This document shows, one piece after another, positions 20,401 to 30,540 of a stretch of 64,000 bases of DNA; the stretch's first letter is position 1; every line of letters begins with the position of its first letter. The stretch spans positions 15,399,182 to 15,463,181 of the forward strand of contig OZ029928.1 of assembly GCA_964023275.1 (NCBI GenBank), written 5' to 3'. The position numbers and the translations under genes were made by a program. This DNA comes from Norana najaformis. Its lineage: Eukaryota; Annelida; Clitellata; Crassiclitellata; Hormogastridae. Below the pieces are notes generated by a model. That model was given only the letters and a program-made list of their open reading frames with translations, had not been told where the DNA came from and made no database searches.

Positions 20401-20640
20401 ACGATTTTCTATAGCGACCGTATGGCCTCGACCTTGCTTAGTTTCCAATGAATTTATCGGGTGATATCCTTCACCACCGCTGCCCGTTTGAATGGGCGCC
20501 ACGCCATTCAAGGTCTCCGTGTATGGACAGTGCTAGCCCGATATTCAGATCTCTGAAATAAGCCACGACTGGGACGCGAACCGGCATCCTCGCACTCAGA
20601 GGTGCCTCGACGTCCGCGTTGACCAATGTAGCTAACAAGG
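20397..20640 (-). mobile_element. SINE family A, fullest copy
   Basis: Reverse copy with intact tail, core and head: TTTTCTATAGCGACCGTATG, CCGTTTGAATGGGCGCCACG, CTGGGACGCGAACCGGCATC and CGTTGACCAATGTAGCTAAC. On the sense strand the head holds a Pol III B-box-like GGTTCGCGTCC, so the family looks tRNA-derived. Confidence 0.85.
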
Positions 20641-20654
20641 CTGGTCTGAGTTGA

Positions 20655-21035
20655 TAAGGCCAGTGCCAAGAAAAGGAACAGCAGACCGAGGGGGATCCAA
20701 AGGGCTAGTACACCCTCTTCATCTGCGTTTAGACAGCCAGCTCCTCCATGGAACAATGAAGAAGTTGTGCCTGGGGGATTTCAAGGGCCACTCAGGCCAT
20801 GACCCTACCTGAGCTTATAAATCCAGTGCAAAGGACGAATAGCAGGTATAGATGAACGATCCAAAAGGGGCTTTCAGGCCATTACCCCGAAGTAAGACGG
20901 AAGTGATGGAAGGAGTGCCCTGAATCTACCCTTGCTTTGCTTTAATAAACCCAGTGCCAAGAAGGAACAGCAGACGTGTGAGAGCGAATCCAAAGGGGCT
21001 CGTCCACCCTCTTTGCGTTTAGACAGCCAGCTCTT
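20655..21035. repeat. Direct duplication of about 95 bp
   Basis: GCCAGTGCCAAGAAAAGGAA through GTTTAGACAGCCAGCTC at 20660-20733 recurs at 20950-21032 (CCAGTGCCAAGAAGGAACAG ... TTTAGACAGCCAGCTC). Confidence 0.7.
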
Positions 21036-21384
21036 TTAGCTTCGGACTAGACAGTAATAGGTTCCCTCATCAAATGGGTGGCCCGGATGACAAAAACGAA
21101 TGCTCTTTACTTCTGCGGGCGGGTTTCGATTTTCGTTGCACGTGGAATTAATGGGGTATTTATTCATTTATTTATTTGCCTTATTTTTCTAAATCACCAG
21201 TAATTACTGGCAAAGCTGCTGGGATTTCCATCTTGGTTTTCGACCGATCTGATCGATCAACGAAGACCGCACATTATCAGAATTCTGATCCAGGATTCTG
21301 CTGCTGGTGATGAACACGTTATCTGCATGCTGAGACTGTCTCAAAGACCTGTCTGTCACTTTCTCTATGTAGATCGATCGAACA

Positions 21385-21520
21385 ATCAATCAGTCAATCA
21401 ATCAGTCAATCAATCAGTCAATCAAGCAAGCAAGCAATCAGTCAGTTAATCAGTCAATCAATCGATCAATCGGTCAATCAGTCAATCAATCGGTCAAACA
21501 AGCAATCAAGCAATCAACCC
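21385..21520. repeat. AATC/AGTC microsatellite
   Basis: Repeated CAATCAATCAGT units over about 135 bases. Confidence 0.9.
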
Positions 21521-21870
21521 ATGTATACAAATTAAGATAATCCAGATTTTTTGCATGGACACCGATTTTCCTCAGCATAGACCATCACTTGATCCTTGAG
21601 CATTATTACAGCGGCGCTATAGGAGTTCACGGATTTAGCTTAAAAGCATCAATCGATGGCGCCTCGAAACGGATAGTTCTACAATTCAAGCCAATCCAGT
21701 TTGCAGCTTCTGTTTGCGATAGAGAGGCCACTGCCTACGCCGACATAGAGAGATCTTGGCATACAGCTAACTTGTTTATCACATGCAGGGAAGTCCAGAA
21801 TCAGAATTTCGCTCATCCGTAACCTTCTTTCGCCTCTGACGTATGACGCAAAACAAACTCTTTGTTATCT

Positions 21871-22098
21871 CTAGCTTTGAAAGTCGGCGCATACATATAC
21901 GGGCGTCAAATTCTTTCCATTTGATGCGATTGCAGTCACGCGTGACGTTGTGCGGCGGCGCGTGACGGGGAAAGCGCCGCTGTTTACCATGCCATCACGC
22001 TCGGATGCACCGTTAAAGAAAAAAGCGTTGTCACTCGGCCAGCGCAAGTTTTCCCTACTGGACCATTGGCTCTGAAAGATATTCATAATTACTTGCAA
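21871..22098 (-). mobile_element. Possible DDE transposase fragment
   Basis: A 75-codon ORF on the minus strand reads RRRTTSRVTAIASNGKNLTP and then VYV. This resembles the segment following the first Asp in pogo/Tc1-type DDE transposases (TRVTVVLaISaDGTKLPPyVI). The similarity is weak, no terminal repeats were found and no catalytic triad can be shown. It may be chance. Confidence 0.25.
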
Positions 22099-22585
22099 GG
22101 AATAAGCGACGTTTAGATCGTTGAAGAAGTTAAAGAATAGAGGATCGACGAGATTGAAGACGTATTCCGTTTTGGTGCCAGAAGGTGATGCTAGCTACAT
22201 TCTGTAGATCTCGGCTGTTCTGTTTCAGCTCGCGATGAAGACAGCTGGAGGAGGATTCGGAGTTGCAGCAACATTTTATAGTACAACTGTAATGCATCTG
22301 ACCATTTATATAGCACCTGTAGACAAGGAAACTCTCTAAGGGGTCTTAAGAGAAGCTGGAACTGCTATTTCTGGCGATGGTGCTATTCAGTGTAATACGG
22401 TTAACTTGGTTTCCATTTGTTATATTATGCAGTGTCATGTTATGTTGCAGGATGTGACTCAGCATGACATAACATGGCATAATATAACTTATGCTGAACT
22501 ATGTTATGTTAAGCTGCAAAGTTATGTAGTGTTATGTTATGTGCTATTTCATGTTATGTTGCACAGTTTTTGTGCAGCATGGTGC

Positions 22586-22775
22586 CCTATGGTGTAACGC
22601 ATTTGGTCAATGATCATGCGGTTGCGGGTTCGACTCCGTGTAACGACCCTGTGCAAGTTGTTTGCGCATACCGTGCCTCTGTCACCAAGCAGTAGAATTT
22701 GGTACCGGCGTAAGATGGGAAGTAAACGGCAAGTCCTGCGATGCACTGGCCCCGTGTCCAGGACCATGGGATTAG
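22586..22775 (+). mobile_element. SINE family C copy
   Basis: TTTGGTCAATGATCATGCGG, TTGCGGGTTCGACTCCGTGT (B box) and the body TTTGGTACCGGCGTAAGATG to CACTGGCCCCGTGTCCAGGA. Confidence 0.8.
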
Positions 22776-22882
22776 GTTATGGATAGCAGATCTCAATACT
22801 TAGATCTCCTTAATTAGATCTCTTTAATTAGATATAATTACTTGTAAACTGCAACAAACACTCATCTGCTCATTACATTACT

Positions 22883-23285
22883 TGCGACACGGTGGTCTAT
22901 CGGTAACGCGTTTGGTCAGTGATCATGCAGTTGCGGGTTCGACTCCGTGTAACGACCCTGGGCAAGTTGTTTGCGCACAACCGTGCCTCTGTCACCAAGC
23001 AGTATAATTTGGTACCGGCGTAAGTTGGGAAGTAAACGGCAAGTCCTGCGATGCACTGGTTATCTGAACACTGCTTGCTAAATAACGGAATTTTTGTTCT
23101 TAATGACACTTAACATAATTTAAGTTAGCGCAGGAAGCGCCTTTGTAAGGCACTTAAAAGGCGCTATACCAAGTTCCTACATACATACATACATACATAC
23201 TGGCCCCGTGTCCAGGATCTTAGGATTCGTCCATTGCCGGCTCAAGGGCCAAGAAAAGGAGATGAGTGCCACCCATACGTCTCAC
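22883..23285 (+). mobile_element. SINE family C copy split by an insertion
   Basis: The head and body run from 22883 to 23059 and resume at 23199 with ACTGGCCCCGTGTCCAGGAT. The interruption is listed separately. The end AGGGCCAAGAAAAGGAGATG is shared with the copies at 31840 and 14205. Confidence 0.85.
23060..23198 (+). mobile_element. CATA-tailed short element inserted in SINE C
   Basis: 139 bases between two ACTGG pentamers. It starts TTATCTGAACACTGCTTGCT, contains AAGGCACTTAAAAGGCGCTA and ends in a CATA run. Similar starts or ends occur near 4952, 17230 and 35890, marking a dispersed family. Confidence 0.7.
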
Positions 23286-23412
23286 TTGGGGGAAATGTGG
23301 GATACTTTACTTTTACTCATGTTACATTAAACTGCTCTTACATCAGATTTACATTTTGCGCCGACTGTTCTGTTGCAGATTTCCCCTCGGTTAATTCTCT
23401 GCGTGGGAGAAA

Positions 23413-26400
23413 ATGTCTCGTGAGAAAACGCCTAGCGACGATCAGATCCGCCCGATCCCACCATCCACTTCGTCACCGGAAGTCAGCCCAGGATGCTATG
23501 CGACCAGGAAGAGCAGCGGTGGCTCGGGCGTGGTGGGCGAACCTGGTGGGAAGACCTTGTCGATGCGGGAGTTCTTCGAAGCGGGGGGTCGAGAATACGA
23601 AGTCTACCTTTCGTACAAAGATCGCCAACCGTAAGGACATGCTTTGCACTCTCACGTCGGGTTCATGCTTCGTAATCGTATCGTAATCGTAATCGTAATC
23701 TCGAGATTTCTACAGCGCTCAACTAAAGCTAAGTCGCGGGAACCAGCTTATTCACAGGCGCTCAGTCAAAACAAAATCGATAGGCAAAAGGGTCAAGATC
23801 CAGGAGTCAGGCACTCAGACAGTCGGACGGCTACGGTGGATGCTGTTTGAAATTGAAGCGAGAAGAGAGATAAGGGGAAGAGGAAGAATCAGGATAAGAT
23901 TTCTGGAAAAGAAGTGTTTTCAGTCTCGAGTGAAAGACCCGCGCAGAAACTGAAAGAGGTGAAGTGTTGGTGAGTTCGTGAGTTTTAGCAACCTATTCTG
24001 AGATAATCTTATATAATCTACTCTAATCCAATTGAAATCCAATCTAATCCAATCCAAGTAACTTCACCGATAGTGGCTAAATTTCAGAGAGTTAAACCTC
24101 GGGCTAGCACCGTCCGTACACGGGGATCTTAAATGGCGTGGTGCCCGTTCAAACGGGCAGCGGTGGTGAAGGATATCACCCGATCAATTCATTGGAAACT
24201 GAGCAGGGTGGAGACCACACGGTCGCTATAGAAAACCATGTACATTTACATGTTACATTTACTTCAACCTAATTTAACCTAAAGCCACCTAATCTAGTCT
24301 AATCTAATTTAAAGCAATACATACATACATGCACACATACATACATACAGACATATACACATACATACATACATATATACATACATACACACATACATAC
24401 ATACATACACACATACATACATACATACATACATACATACATACACACTTACATACATACATACACACACATATACACATACATACATACATACATACAT
24501 ACATACACACATACATACATACATATATATACACACATATACGTACATCATATGTTTATATATATTAAAATATTTTAAATTTATTCATAATCTGTAGATT
24601 ACCAGATCCACCAGTACTTCCGCCATGTGCTTTACTCTCTCCTCCAATAAAATACAACCGAAATCAGCTGATTATCGATCAACTTCCGCTCCAAATGCCG
24701 GACGTCGCCGCAAAGAATTCTGAGAATGGCGGGGTCTCACCCAATCCACCCGTCCTGACCGTCGTACGCCTAACGGCCACGTCTGGTTCGCCGACACCTT
24801 CCGCGCCCCTTTACACGCAGATACCCACATATCCAAGGCTACACAGACCTTTTCCCATGACGTCACAAGGCCCCAAGGATATCGGGGTGCCGGGTGGTTT
24901 CGTCGCAGCTGACGTCATCGATAGGGTCATCGCGTCCAGACTGGGTCTTCCAGACATCAGCCGAGCATCGTTCTTTGTTGATCCTTTTGGTTGGAAAGAC
25001 GAGAAACGATGTATTGCTGTCACTGAAAGACATACAAAAAACGTAACCCCTTCCCTGTCAGAGACACCAATTTCGATCTCCCCAGTCGCTTGCTCGTCGC
25101 CCAGTCCAGTTTCCTCTATACCGAATACCTTCGCAGCACTTCCTTCGACCACGTCTTGTACCTCGCCGGTGGAAAGCGCCGAGGGCAGGTCCTTGAACGT
25201 GGTCGATTTGACGAACGACTGCCTGAAACGCAAGCTGACTGCTGACGAAGACTCTGAACTAGCCATCGACCTCACCAGCAAACGAATTAAAAGCGCAGAC
25301 GACGATCACTGCGGGGCAGTGAACCAGTCTATGCGAAAAGAGGCGCCACCTAACGATAAACAAAAAGGCGCCAAACTCGAGGCAGACGGCAAAGGCCTTT
25401 CGCGCCCTTCGATCGTGCCAAAGGTCGTCTACCAATCGGCCACCATCTTTAGTGACGTCACGCTGTGGAGCGTCGACCAGGTCGTGCGGTTTGTCGCTAA
25501 CGTGCGGGGGTGTCGAGAGTATGCGGAGGTACGTACGTCGAGAGTATTTCGGTCTTGAAGAGTGATGTAATCTAAACATGGAGTGTCGAGAGTACGTAAA
25601 ATTTCGCTCTTTTAATGTATGCATCTGTGAATTTGGAGTGTCTCTACAGCGTGTATCTGACTGCCTGACTCCTGGATCTTGACCTAGAACCGAACCCTTT
25701 TGCCTATCGATTTTGTTTTGACTGAGCGCCTGTGTATAAGCTGGTTTCCGCGACTTAGCTTTCGTCGGGCGCTGCAGAAATCTCGAGATTACGATTACGA
25801 TGTGGGTTTAGACAGTAGACCTATTGGACTAGAGGTCTAGTCAGAAATAAGCCTCGCATAGGTGAAGGTCGTCATATAGCCTTCGTCCTACTTCCGGCGT
25901 CTCATATTATCGCTCATCTGTAACAAGCCGGTATTTTTAGTGCTACGTATTTCAGAAGAAATCTCTTCTGCTTGCGTAGGAAGCTCTGGCTTTTCTGCTG
26001 CTTCTTTAGATACATGAGAACTCCTGATAGAAAAACGTGTCTTAAGTTTTGCTCTGATTTCTTTGAGCAACATACTGAGGACTCGTGGGAAACTCCATCA
26101 CAAATATGCGAAAAATCGCAGTACCTTGCAGTCGGTCGTAGGGCATGCTGTTGAAGGTAAATGCCTACTTGAGAAGAAGGACCACGAGGCTTATTTCTGT
26201 CCATGCATGCGAGACATTACAAGCATAAAAGCATTCACGCCCAAGAACAGTAGGCCTGCGGTCCTCCCCCGTTCACGCCCTGGAACATTCCACTTTGTAT
26301 CCTATATTACCAGCGCACAGGTTCCTGCATGTTTTCTTTGCGCTCCAAAGGCCGTCCCATAGGCTGGTCTGCTTTGGTCGTATACTCTCGACGACCGTCA

Positions 26401-27762
26401 CATAGTCTCGACGGCTTGGCCTTCGGATAATGATCCTCCCCGTAAATACGCCTAGAAACTTCCGATCAAACTTCTTTCCTCTTTAGTAGTCCTCTTCTGA
26501 AATTAGAAAATACATGCTTTGATTTCGTAAGAAGCGTAGAGAACGTGTCCCAAGACACGGGATTTGGCGGTGCGGTGAAGATATCGTCTTGTATTAAGTT
26601 CGCTTTGTACACTCGCCTGCAGTTGCGCGCACTTGATGAAGTAAATCTCAAAGTACTGTAAATGCATCCATCTCTTTACTAATATGGAGGAGTCATGAAA
26701 CGCGAAAGGGAAATTCTGCAGTATACCGTGCATGTAACCCATTTTAATGACGTACTGATCTTCCATCTCACTCGGAGTTAGCATAAAAGCACGCCCAGCG
26801 GGCGTCTTGTGGTTGGCTGCCATGGGAGACTCATCGTCATTCGGTAGAAGCGAAATGTGCTGGAAAACGTGCCTTCAGTGGGAATTAAGTTGAACCAGCG
26901 GGAGGAAAACCTATGGGCAGAAGCGAAATGTATGGAAAAATGTATTTTCACTGTGAGGTGGTCAGAGTCGGTGGGAAGTTTCCATTCCGCCTAAAAATCG
27001 CCCCCTTCTGGACTACTTTCAAGATTTTTATTGCTGTTTCATCATCGTGTTGTCAGTCATTCCAACGAGGTTAAATAAGCCATCACTTGTCTACTATCAC
27101 TTGTCTCGAGAAATCTCATTACTCATAAGCCCGTATTTATGGTGAGGATCATTATCCGAAGGCCAAGGCGTCGAGAGTATGTGACTGTCGTCGAGAGTAT
27201 ACGACCAAAGCAGATCGGCCTACGGGACGGCCACTGGAGCGCAAAGAAAACGCTGCAGGAACCTGTTCGCAGGTAATATAGGATACAGAGTGGAATGTTC
27301 CAGGGCGTGAACGAGGGAGGACTGTAGGCCTACTGTTCTTGGGCGTGAATGCTTTTATGCTTGTAATGTCTCGCATGCATGGACAGAAATAAGCATCGCA
27401 TTCAGACCGAGGGTGAGATTCTGTTGACGGAGCAGTTGACCGAGGGCATACGGGGGGAAACGGGGATTTCCTTGCAAGTCTGCGCAGAGCGCTGGGGCAG
27501 AGGAGCTTGGTTGAATCGAGGGATGGAGACGTTGGCAGTCACCTTCATGCGTTGCTTTGTTGGATGTTCTGTCTTCTTCCTTCTAAACCAGAATCACTTG
27601 CCTTTCCCCACGCTCTCTGTGACTCTCTGTATCTCTCTCTGTATTTCTCTCTGTCTCTCAAAGTGTTTACCTGTGTCTCTCTGTCTCTATCTCTGTCTGT
27701 CTCTGTCTCTTTCTCTCTCACACACATTCCCTTTCCCTCTTCTCTCCCGCCCTCTCTCCACC

Positions 27763-27825
<63 letters not shown>

Positions 27826-29106
27826 CTCTTTGACTTTCTTTTTCTCTGTCTCTCCTCTCTCTCTGTCTCTCTGTCCCCTCACTCTCTCTTTCTCTGTCTC
27901 TTTCTGCCTGTCTGTCTGTCTCTCACTCTCTCTGTTTCTTTCTGACTCAGTTTGTCTTTGTTTATCTGTCTGCGTGTGCTTATTTGTATTTTGCCTGTGT
28001 TTATAAATGTTAGTCAGTGTGTTTTAGTGTTTATGTCTCTGTTGCCTATCTATGTGCTGTCTGCGTTAGTGCGTGTATGTCTCTTTCTGTTTGTGTGTGT
28101 CCGTATGTGTTTGTCCCTGTGTCTGAGTTAGTCAGTTCTAAGATTGCGTGAACCAAGACAACACCATACATCTTCGTGAGTTTGACAGCTTGGACCACGG
28201 TCTAGTAAAAGGACTCATCAATCATATTCCACTATGTTGCTTTTGCGACGGCCCTATAAACAGGCCCCGCCGCTGTTACGATGTTTTGCGTAGCAGCGCC
28301 TGAACTTGGGCCGTCACGAGTGAGTGATGCCGTACACAGATGTTTGAAGTGCGCCGTGAAAGTGTTCAGTTACACAGCGTTACAATTTTTGTCTGGCCTA
28401 TTTTGATTGGGAGACGTCGATAGCGCCATCAGGTGTAAAAAATATGTGTTCTATTTATCTGGGCCAGCTAGAGGAGCAGACACTTAGGCTAACCCCTCAG
28501 ACACACCTAGAACACAAGACGTGATCGGGTGACTAGTCACAAGGTCAGTTCACTGACATACACACATACGTACATTCATATATACATACATACACACACA
28601 TACATACATGCATGCATACATATATACATGCATGCACACATTCATTCACACAGATACATACATACATACATATATGTACATACATATATGTACGTACATA
28701 TATATACATACATGTATATACATATACACATATATACATACATACATGTACATGCATACACACATATATACACACATACATGCATACATACATGCATGCA
28801 TACATACATATATATGTAGATACATATATATATATACATATATAAACCTACATATATACCTACATCTATATACATACATGTATATATACATATATATGCA
28901 TACGGCGCTATATAAGTCCTTCGCATGTGCACTGATGCATATCGCGCGTGTTTCTCTTCCAGATCTTTCGACAGGAGGAGATCGACGGAGCGTGTCTGAT
29001 TCGTCTGTCGGAAAGCCATCTACTGAACGTCATCCGGATGAGGCTCGGTCCAGCACTACGTCTGCGCCAGGCAATCTCCAGCCTCTGCAGCCTCGAAGGC
29101 ATCTGA
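23413..29106 (+). CDS. SAM-domain protein, Polycomb-type SAM
   Basis: Three exons in agreeing phase: 23413-23630, 24598-25528 and 28963-29106, giving 430 residues. The C-terminal 70 residues form a SAM domain split by the second intron: LWSVDQVVRFVANVRGCREY then FRQEEIDGACLIRLSESHLL and RLGPALRLRQAISSL. This is the pattern of Polyhomeotic/Scm/Sfmbt/L3MBTL SAM domains, which polymerise or pair Polycomb-group proteins. Exon 1 encodes a Ser/Pro-rich start and KTLSMREFFEAGGREYEVYL, which I do not recognise. The middle is Pro/Ser-rich with a basic DLTSKRIK stretch. An in-frame stop lies 19-21 bases before the ATG. An acceptor-like TTCTGTTGCAG ending at 23378 allows a non-coding upstream exon. The SAM assignment is firm; the exact family is not. 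Confidence 0.85.
23672..23970 (-). mobile_element. LINE-B 5'-truncated copy
   Basis: Reverse-oriented: tail CGTAATCGTAATCGTAATCT at its left end, GCGCTCAGTCAAAACAAAAT, GAAGCGAGAAGAGAGATAAG and GAAACTGAAAGAGGTGAAGT. It lies in intron 1 of the SAM gene about 40 bases after the donor. Confidence 0.75.
24082..24262 (+). mobile_element. SINE family A copy
   Basis: GCTAGCACCGTCCGTACACG, AAACGGGCAGCGGTGGTGAA, GGTCGCTATAGAAAACCATG and a GTACATTTACATG tail. Intron 1 of the SAM gene. Confidence 0.8.
24316..24545. repeat. CATA microsatellite
   Basis: ACATACATACAT units with CACA variants, 50 bases before the acceptor of SAM-gene exon 2. Confidence 0.95.
25640..25803 (+). mobile_element. LINE-B 3' end
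   Basis: CCTGGATCTTGACCTAGAAC, GCCTATCGATTTTGTTTTGA, GTCGGGCGCTGCAGAAATCT and an ATTACGATTACGA tail, 110 bases after SAM-gene exon 2. Confidence 0.75.
26189..27394. mobile_element. 1.2 kb element with 262-bp inverted arms
   Basis: The left arm 26189-26450 (GCTTATTTCTGTCCATGCAT ... CCCCGTAAATACG) is the near-exact reverse complement of the right arm 27132-27394 (CGTATTTATGGTGAGGATCA ... GGACAGAAATAAGC). The 680 bases between hold a 106-codon minus ORF (26503-26823) with no recognised domain. No target-site duplication is evident. It could be a non-autonomous DNA transposon with long terminal inverted repeats, or a local inverted duplication. It lies in intron 2 of the SAM gene. Confidence 0.7.
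27595..27935. repeat. CT microsatellite
   Basis: CTCTGTCTCTCTGT units, pure (CT)n at about 27765-27822, within SAM-gene intron 2. Confidence 0.95.
28555..28895. repeat. TACA/TATA microsatellite
   Basis: CATACATACATGTACATATA-type units ending about 65 bases before SAM-gene exon 3. The last part is duplicated at 29788. Confidence 0.95.
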
Positions 29107-29149
29107 TGATAACGCCGTCAGGGAGTCAGGAATTCCACGCCTGAAACTT

Positions 29150-29350
29150 CAGCTGAACTTAGGAACGAACTGAACTGAACTTGACCTGAACTTGAATTGA
29201 ACTTGACCTAAACTTGAACTGAGCTTGAACTGAAGTTGAACTGAACTTGAGCTGAACTTGAGCTGAACTTGAACTGAACTTGAACTGAACTTGACCTGAA
29301 CTTGAACTGAACTTGACTTGACTGAACTTGAACTGAACTTGAAGTAGCTG
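29150..29350. repeat. GAACTTGAACT tandem repeat
   Basis: About 17 imperfect copies of an 11-12 base unit (TGAACTTGAACT), 45 bases after the SAM-gene stop and so probably in its 3' UTR. Confidence 0.9.
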
Positions 29351-29539
29351 AACTTGTCGAGATGTATACCTCCCACAAAAGCAAGGTTGTACTGTTATGG
29401 GATTGCTGTTACCACAATCATCCCTCTGCTAAGAAATCCCTAAAAGTCAAGGACATACCTACCTGAAGATTAATGTTAATTCAGACGAATACCTTACTTT
29501 TCCTTACCTTATCTTACCAAGAAGCCATGTGTACTCAGT

Positions 29540-29641
29540 TGCAAAAAGCACGAGTTTCTGTCTGAAATAAACACAAGTTTAGTGCGTGAATGCAAAAAGC
29601 ACGAGTTTCTGTCTGAAATAAACACAAGTTTAGTGCGTGAA
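29540..29641 (+). repeat. 51-bp perfect tandem duplication with AATAAA
   Basis: TGCAAAAAGCACGAGTTTCT begins at 29540 and again at 29591; both copies contain AATAAA (29566-29571 and 29617-29622). It is the first clear poly(A)-signal-like hexamer after the SAM-gene stop, so it may carry that gene's 3' end. Confidence 0.7.
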
Positions 29642-29878
29642 CGGAATGCAGCATACAATGCCACGTGCTCGGAAAACCATGGAGGCTATGAGGAAAACTG
29701 ATAGCGTCTGTCTTAGGGATGACATCGCGAGGGTTAAATGCCAGAAGACAACTTTCAGTGTGAAGCCGCAGCTGTCATAGATGATATATATATAAACCTA
29801 CATATATATACACCTACATATATATACATACATGTATGTATACATATATATGCATACGGCGCTATATAAGTCATTGGC

Positions 29879-30540
29879 ATGTGCACTGACCATGTAAATA
29901 ATATCTCCCGCTCTTGTCTTTACCACCTACGAAAACTCCGCTCTATTCGTCACTCGCTTCCTCTTCATGCGATCACTACCTTGGTCCATGCCCTGATTTG
30001 CACTAGGATTGACTTTGGCAATGCTGCCTATATTGGACTTTCTGCAATTAACACCTCCAAGCTTCAGTCTATACTTAATGCTGCTGCACGCCTTATCGGT
30101 GGTCTTCCAAAGTCTGCCCATATATCCACTTTTATTCGTGATTCACTTCATTGGCTTCCTGTCAGTCAACGGATCCATTTTAAGATTCTTATCCTTATGC
30201 GCAACTGCCTTCTAGGCTCTGCTCCGTCCTACTTAACTTCTTTTTGTATTCCGGTTTCCTTGTTGCCTGCCCATGCCTCCCTTCGCTCAGCTACCCGTGG
30301 TCTTTTGGTAGTCCCTCGCGTCCGCACTACAACTGCCCAGTCCAGGAGCTTTGCCTTTGTTGGCCCTTCCAGCTGGAACTGCCTTCCTCTTGACCTGCGG
30401 CTTCAGTTACTTAGTCTCTCTCCTACCCAGTCCCGCAAACGCCTGAAATCCTTTTTGTTTGTTCAAGTCGGGAGCGCCACTGTTTCCTAAGTGGCGCTTT
30501 ATAAATGTTCGTTTACAATTACAATTACAATTACAATATA
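29879..30540 (+). mobile_element. LINE reverse transcriptase C-terminus, 5'-truncated
   Basis: A 203-codon ORF with the standard end of a CR1/L2-type non-LTR reverse transcriptase: LQSILNAAARLIGGLPK, LHWLPVSQRIHFKILILM, SRSFAFVGPSSWNCLP and a Lys/Phe-rich end. It is followed by a short 3' UTR and an ATTACAATTACA tail. The copy is open over the region kept; the catalytic core is absent because of 5' truncation. Confidence 0.9.

Larger units (their letters stand above)
15422..23412. other. Gene-free divergent intergenic region, repeat-rich
   Basis: An 8 kb gap between the 5' ends of the THAP-finger gene (minus) and the SAM gene (plus). It holds SINE families A, C and F, a LINE-B copy, the ATATGAT satellite, a polypurine tract, AGAC and AATC microsatellites and the 51-bp minisatellite, each listed separately. 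No convincing coding exon was found outside those elements. Confidence 0.7.

Noticed and set aside
19849-20511. Overlapping 115-220 residue repeat ORFs on the minus strand, and shorter ones on the plus strand
   Set aside because: They come from the 51-bp minisatellite, whose length is a multiple of three and which lacks stops; no domain, start context or splice sites.
22600-22640. tRNA gene, suggested by a B-box and GGTTCGACTCC
   Set aside because: No cloverleaf or acceptor stem; it is the head of a SINE repeated elsewhere. The same applies to the heads near 1805, 8860 and 48010.
25914-26204. 96-codon minus ORF next to the inverted-arm element
   Set aside because: No domain, no splice support, and it partly overlaps the left arm.
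29879-30490. 203-codon ORF as a host gene
   Set aside because: Its motifs are those of a non-LTR reverse transcriptase C-terminus, so it is a truncated LINE.
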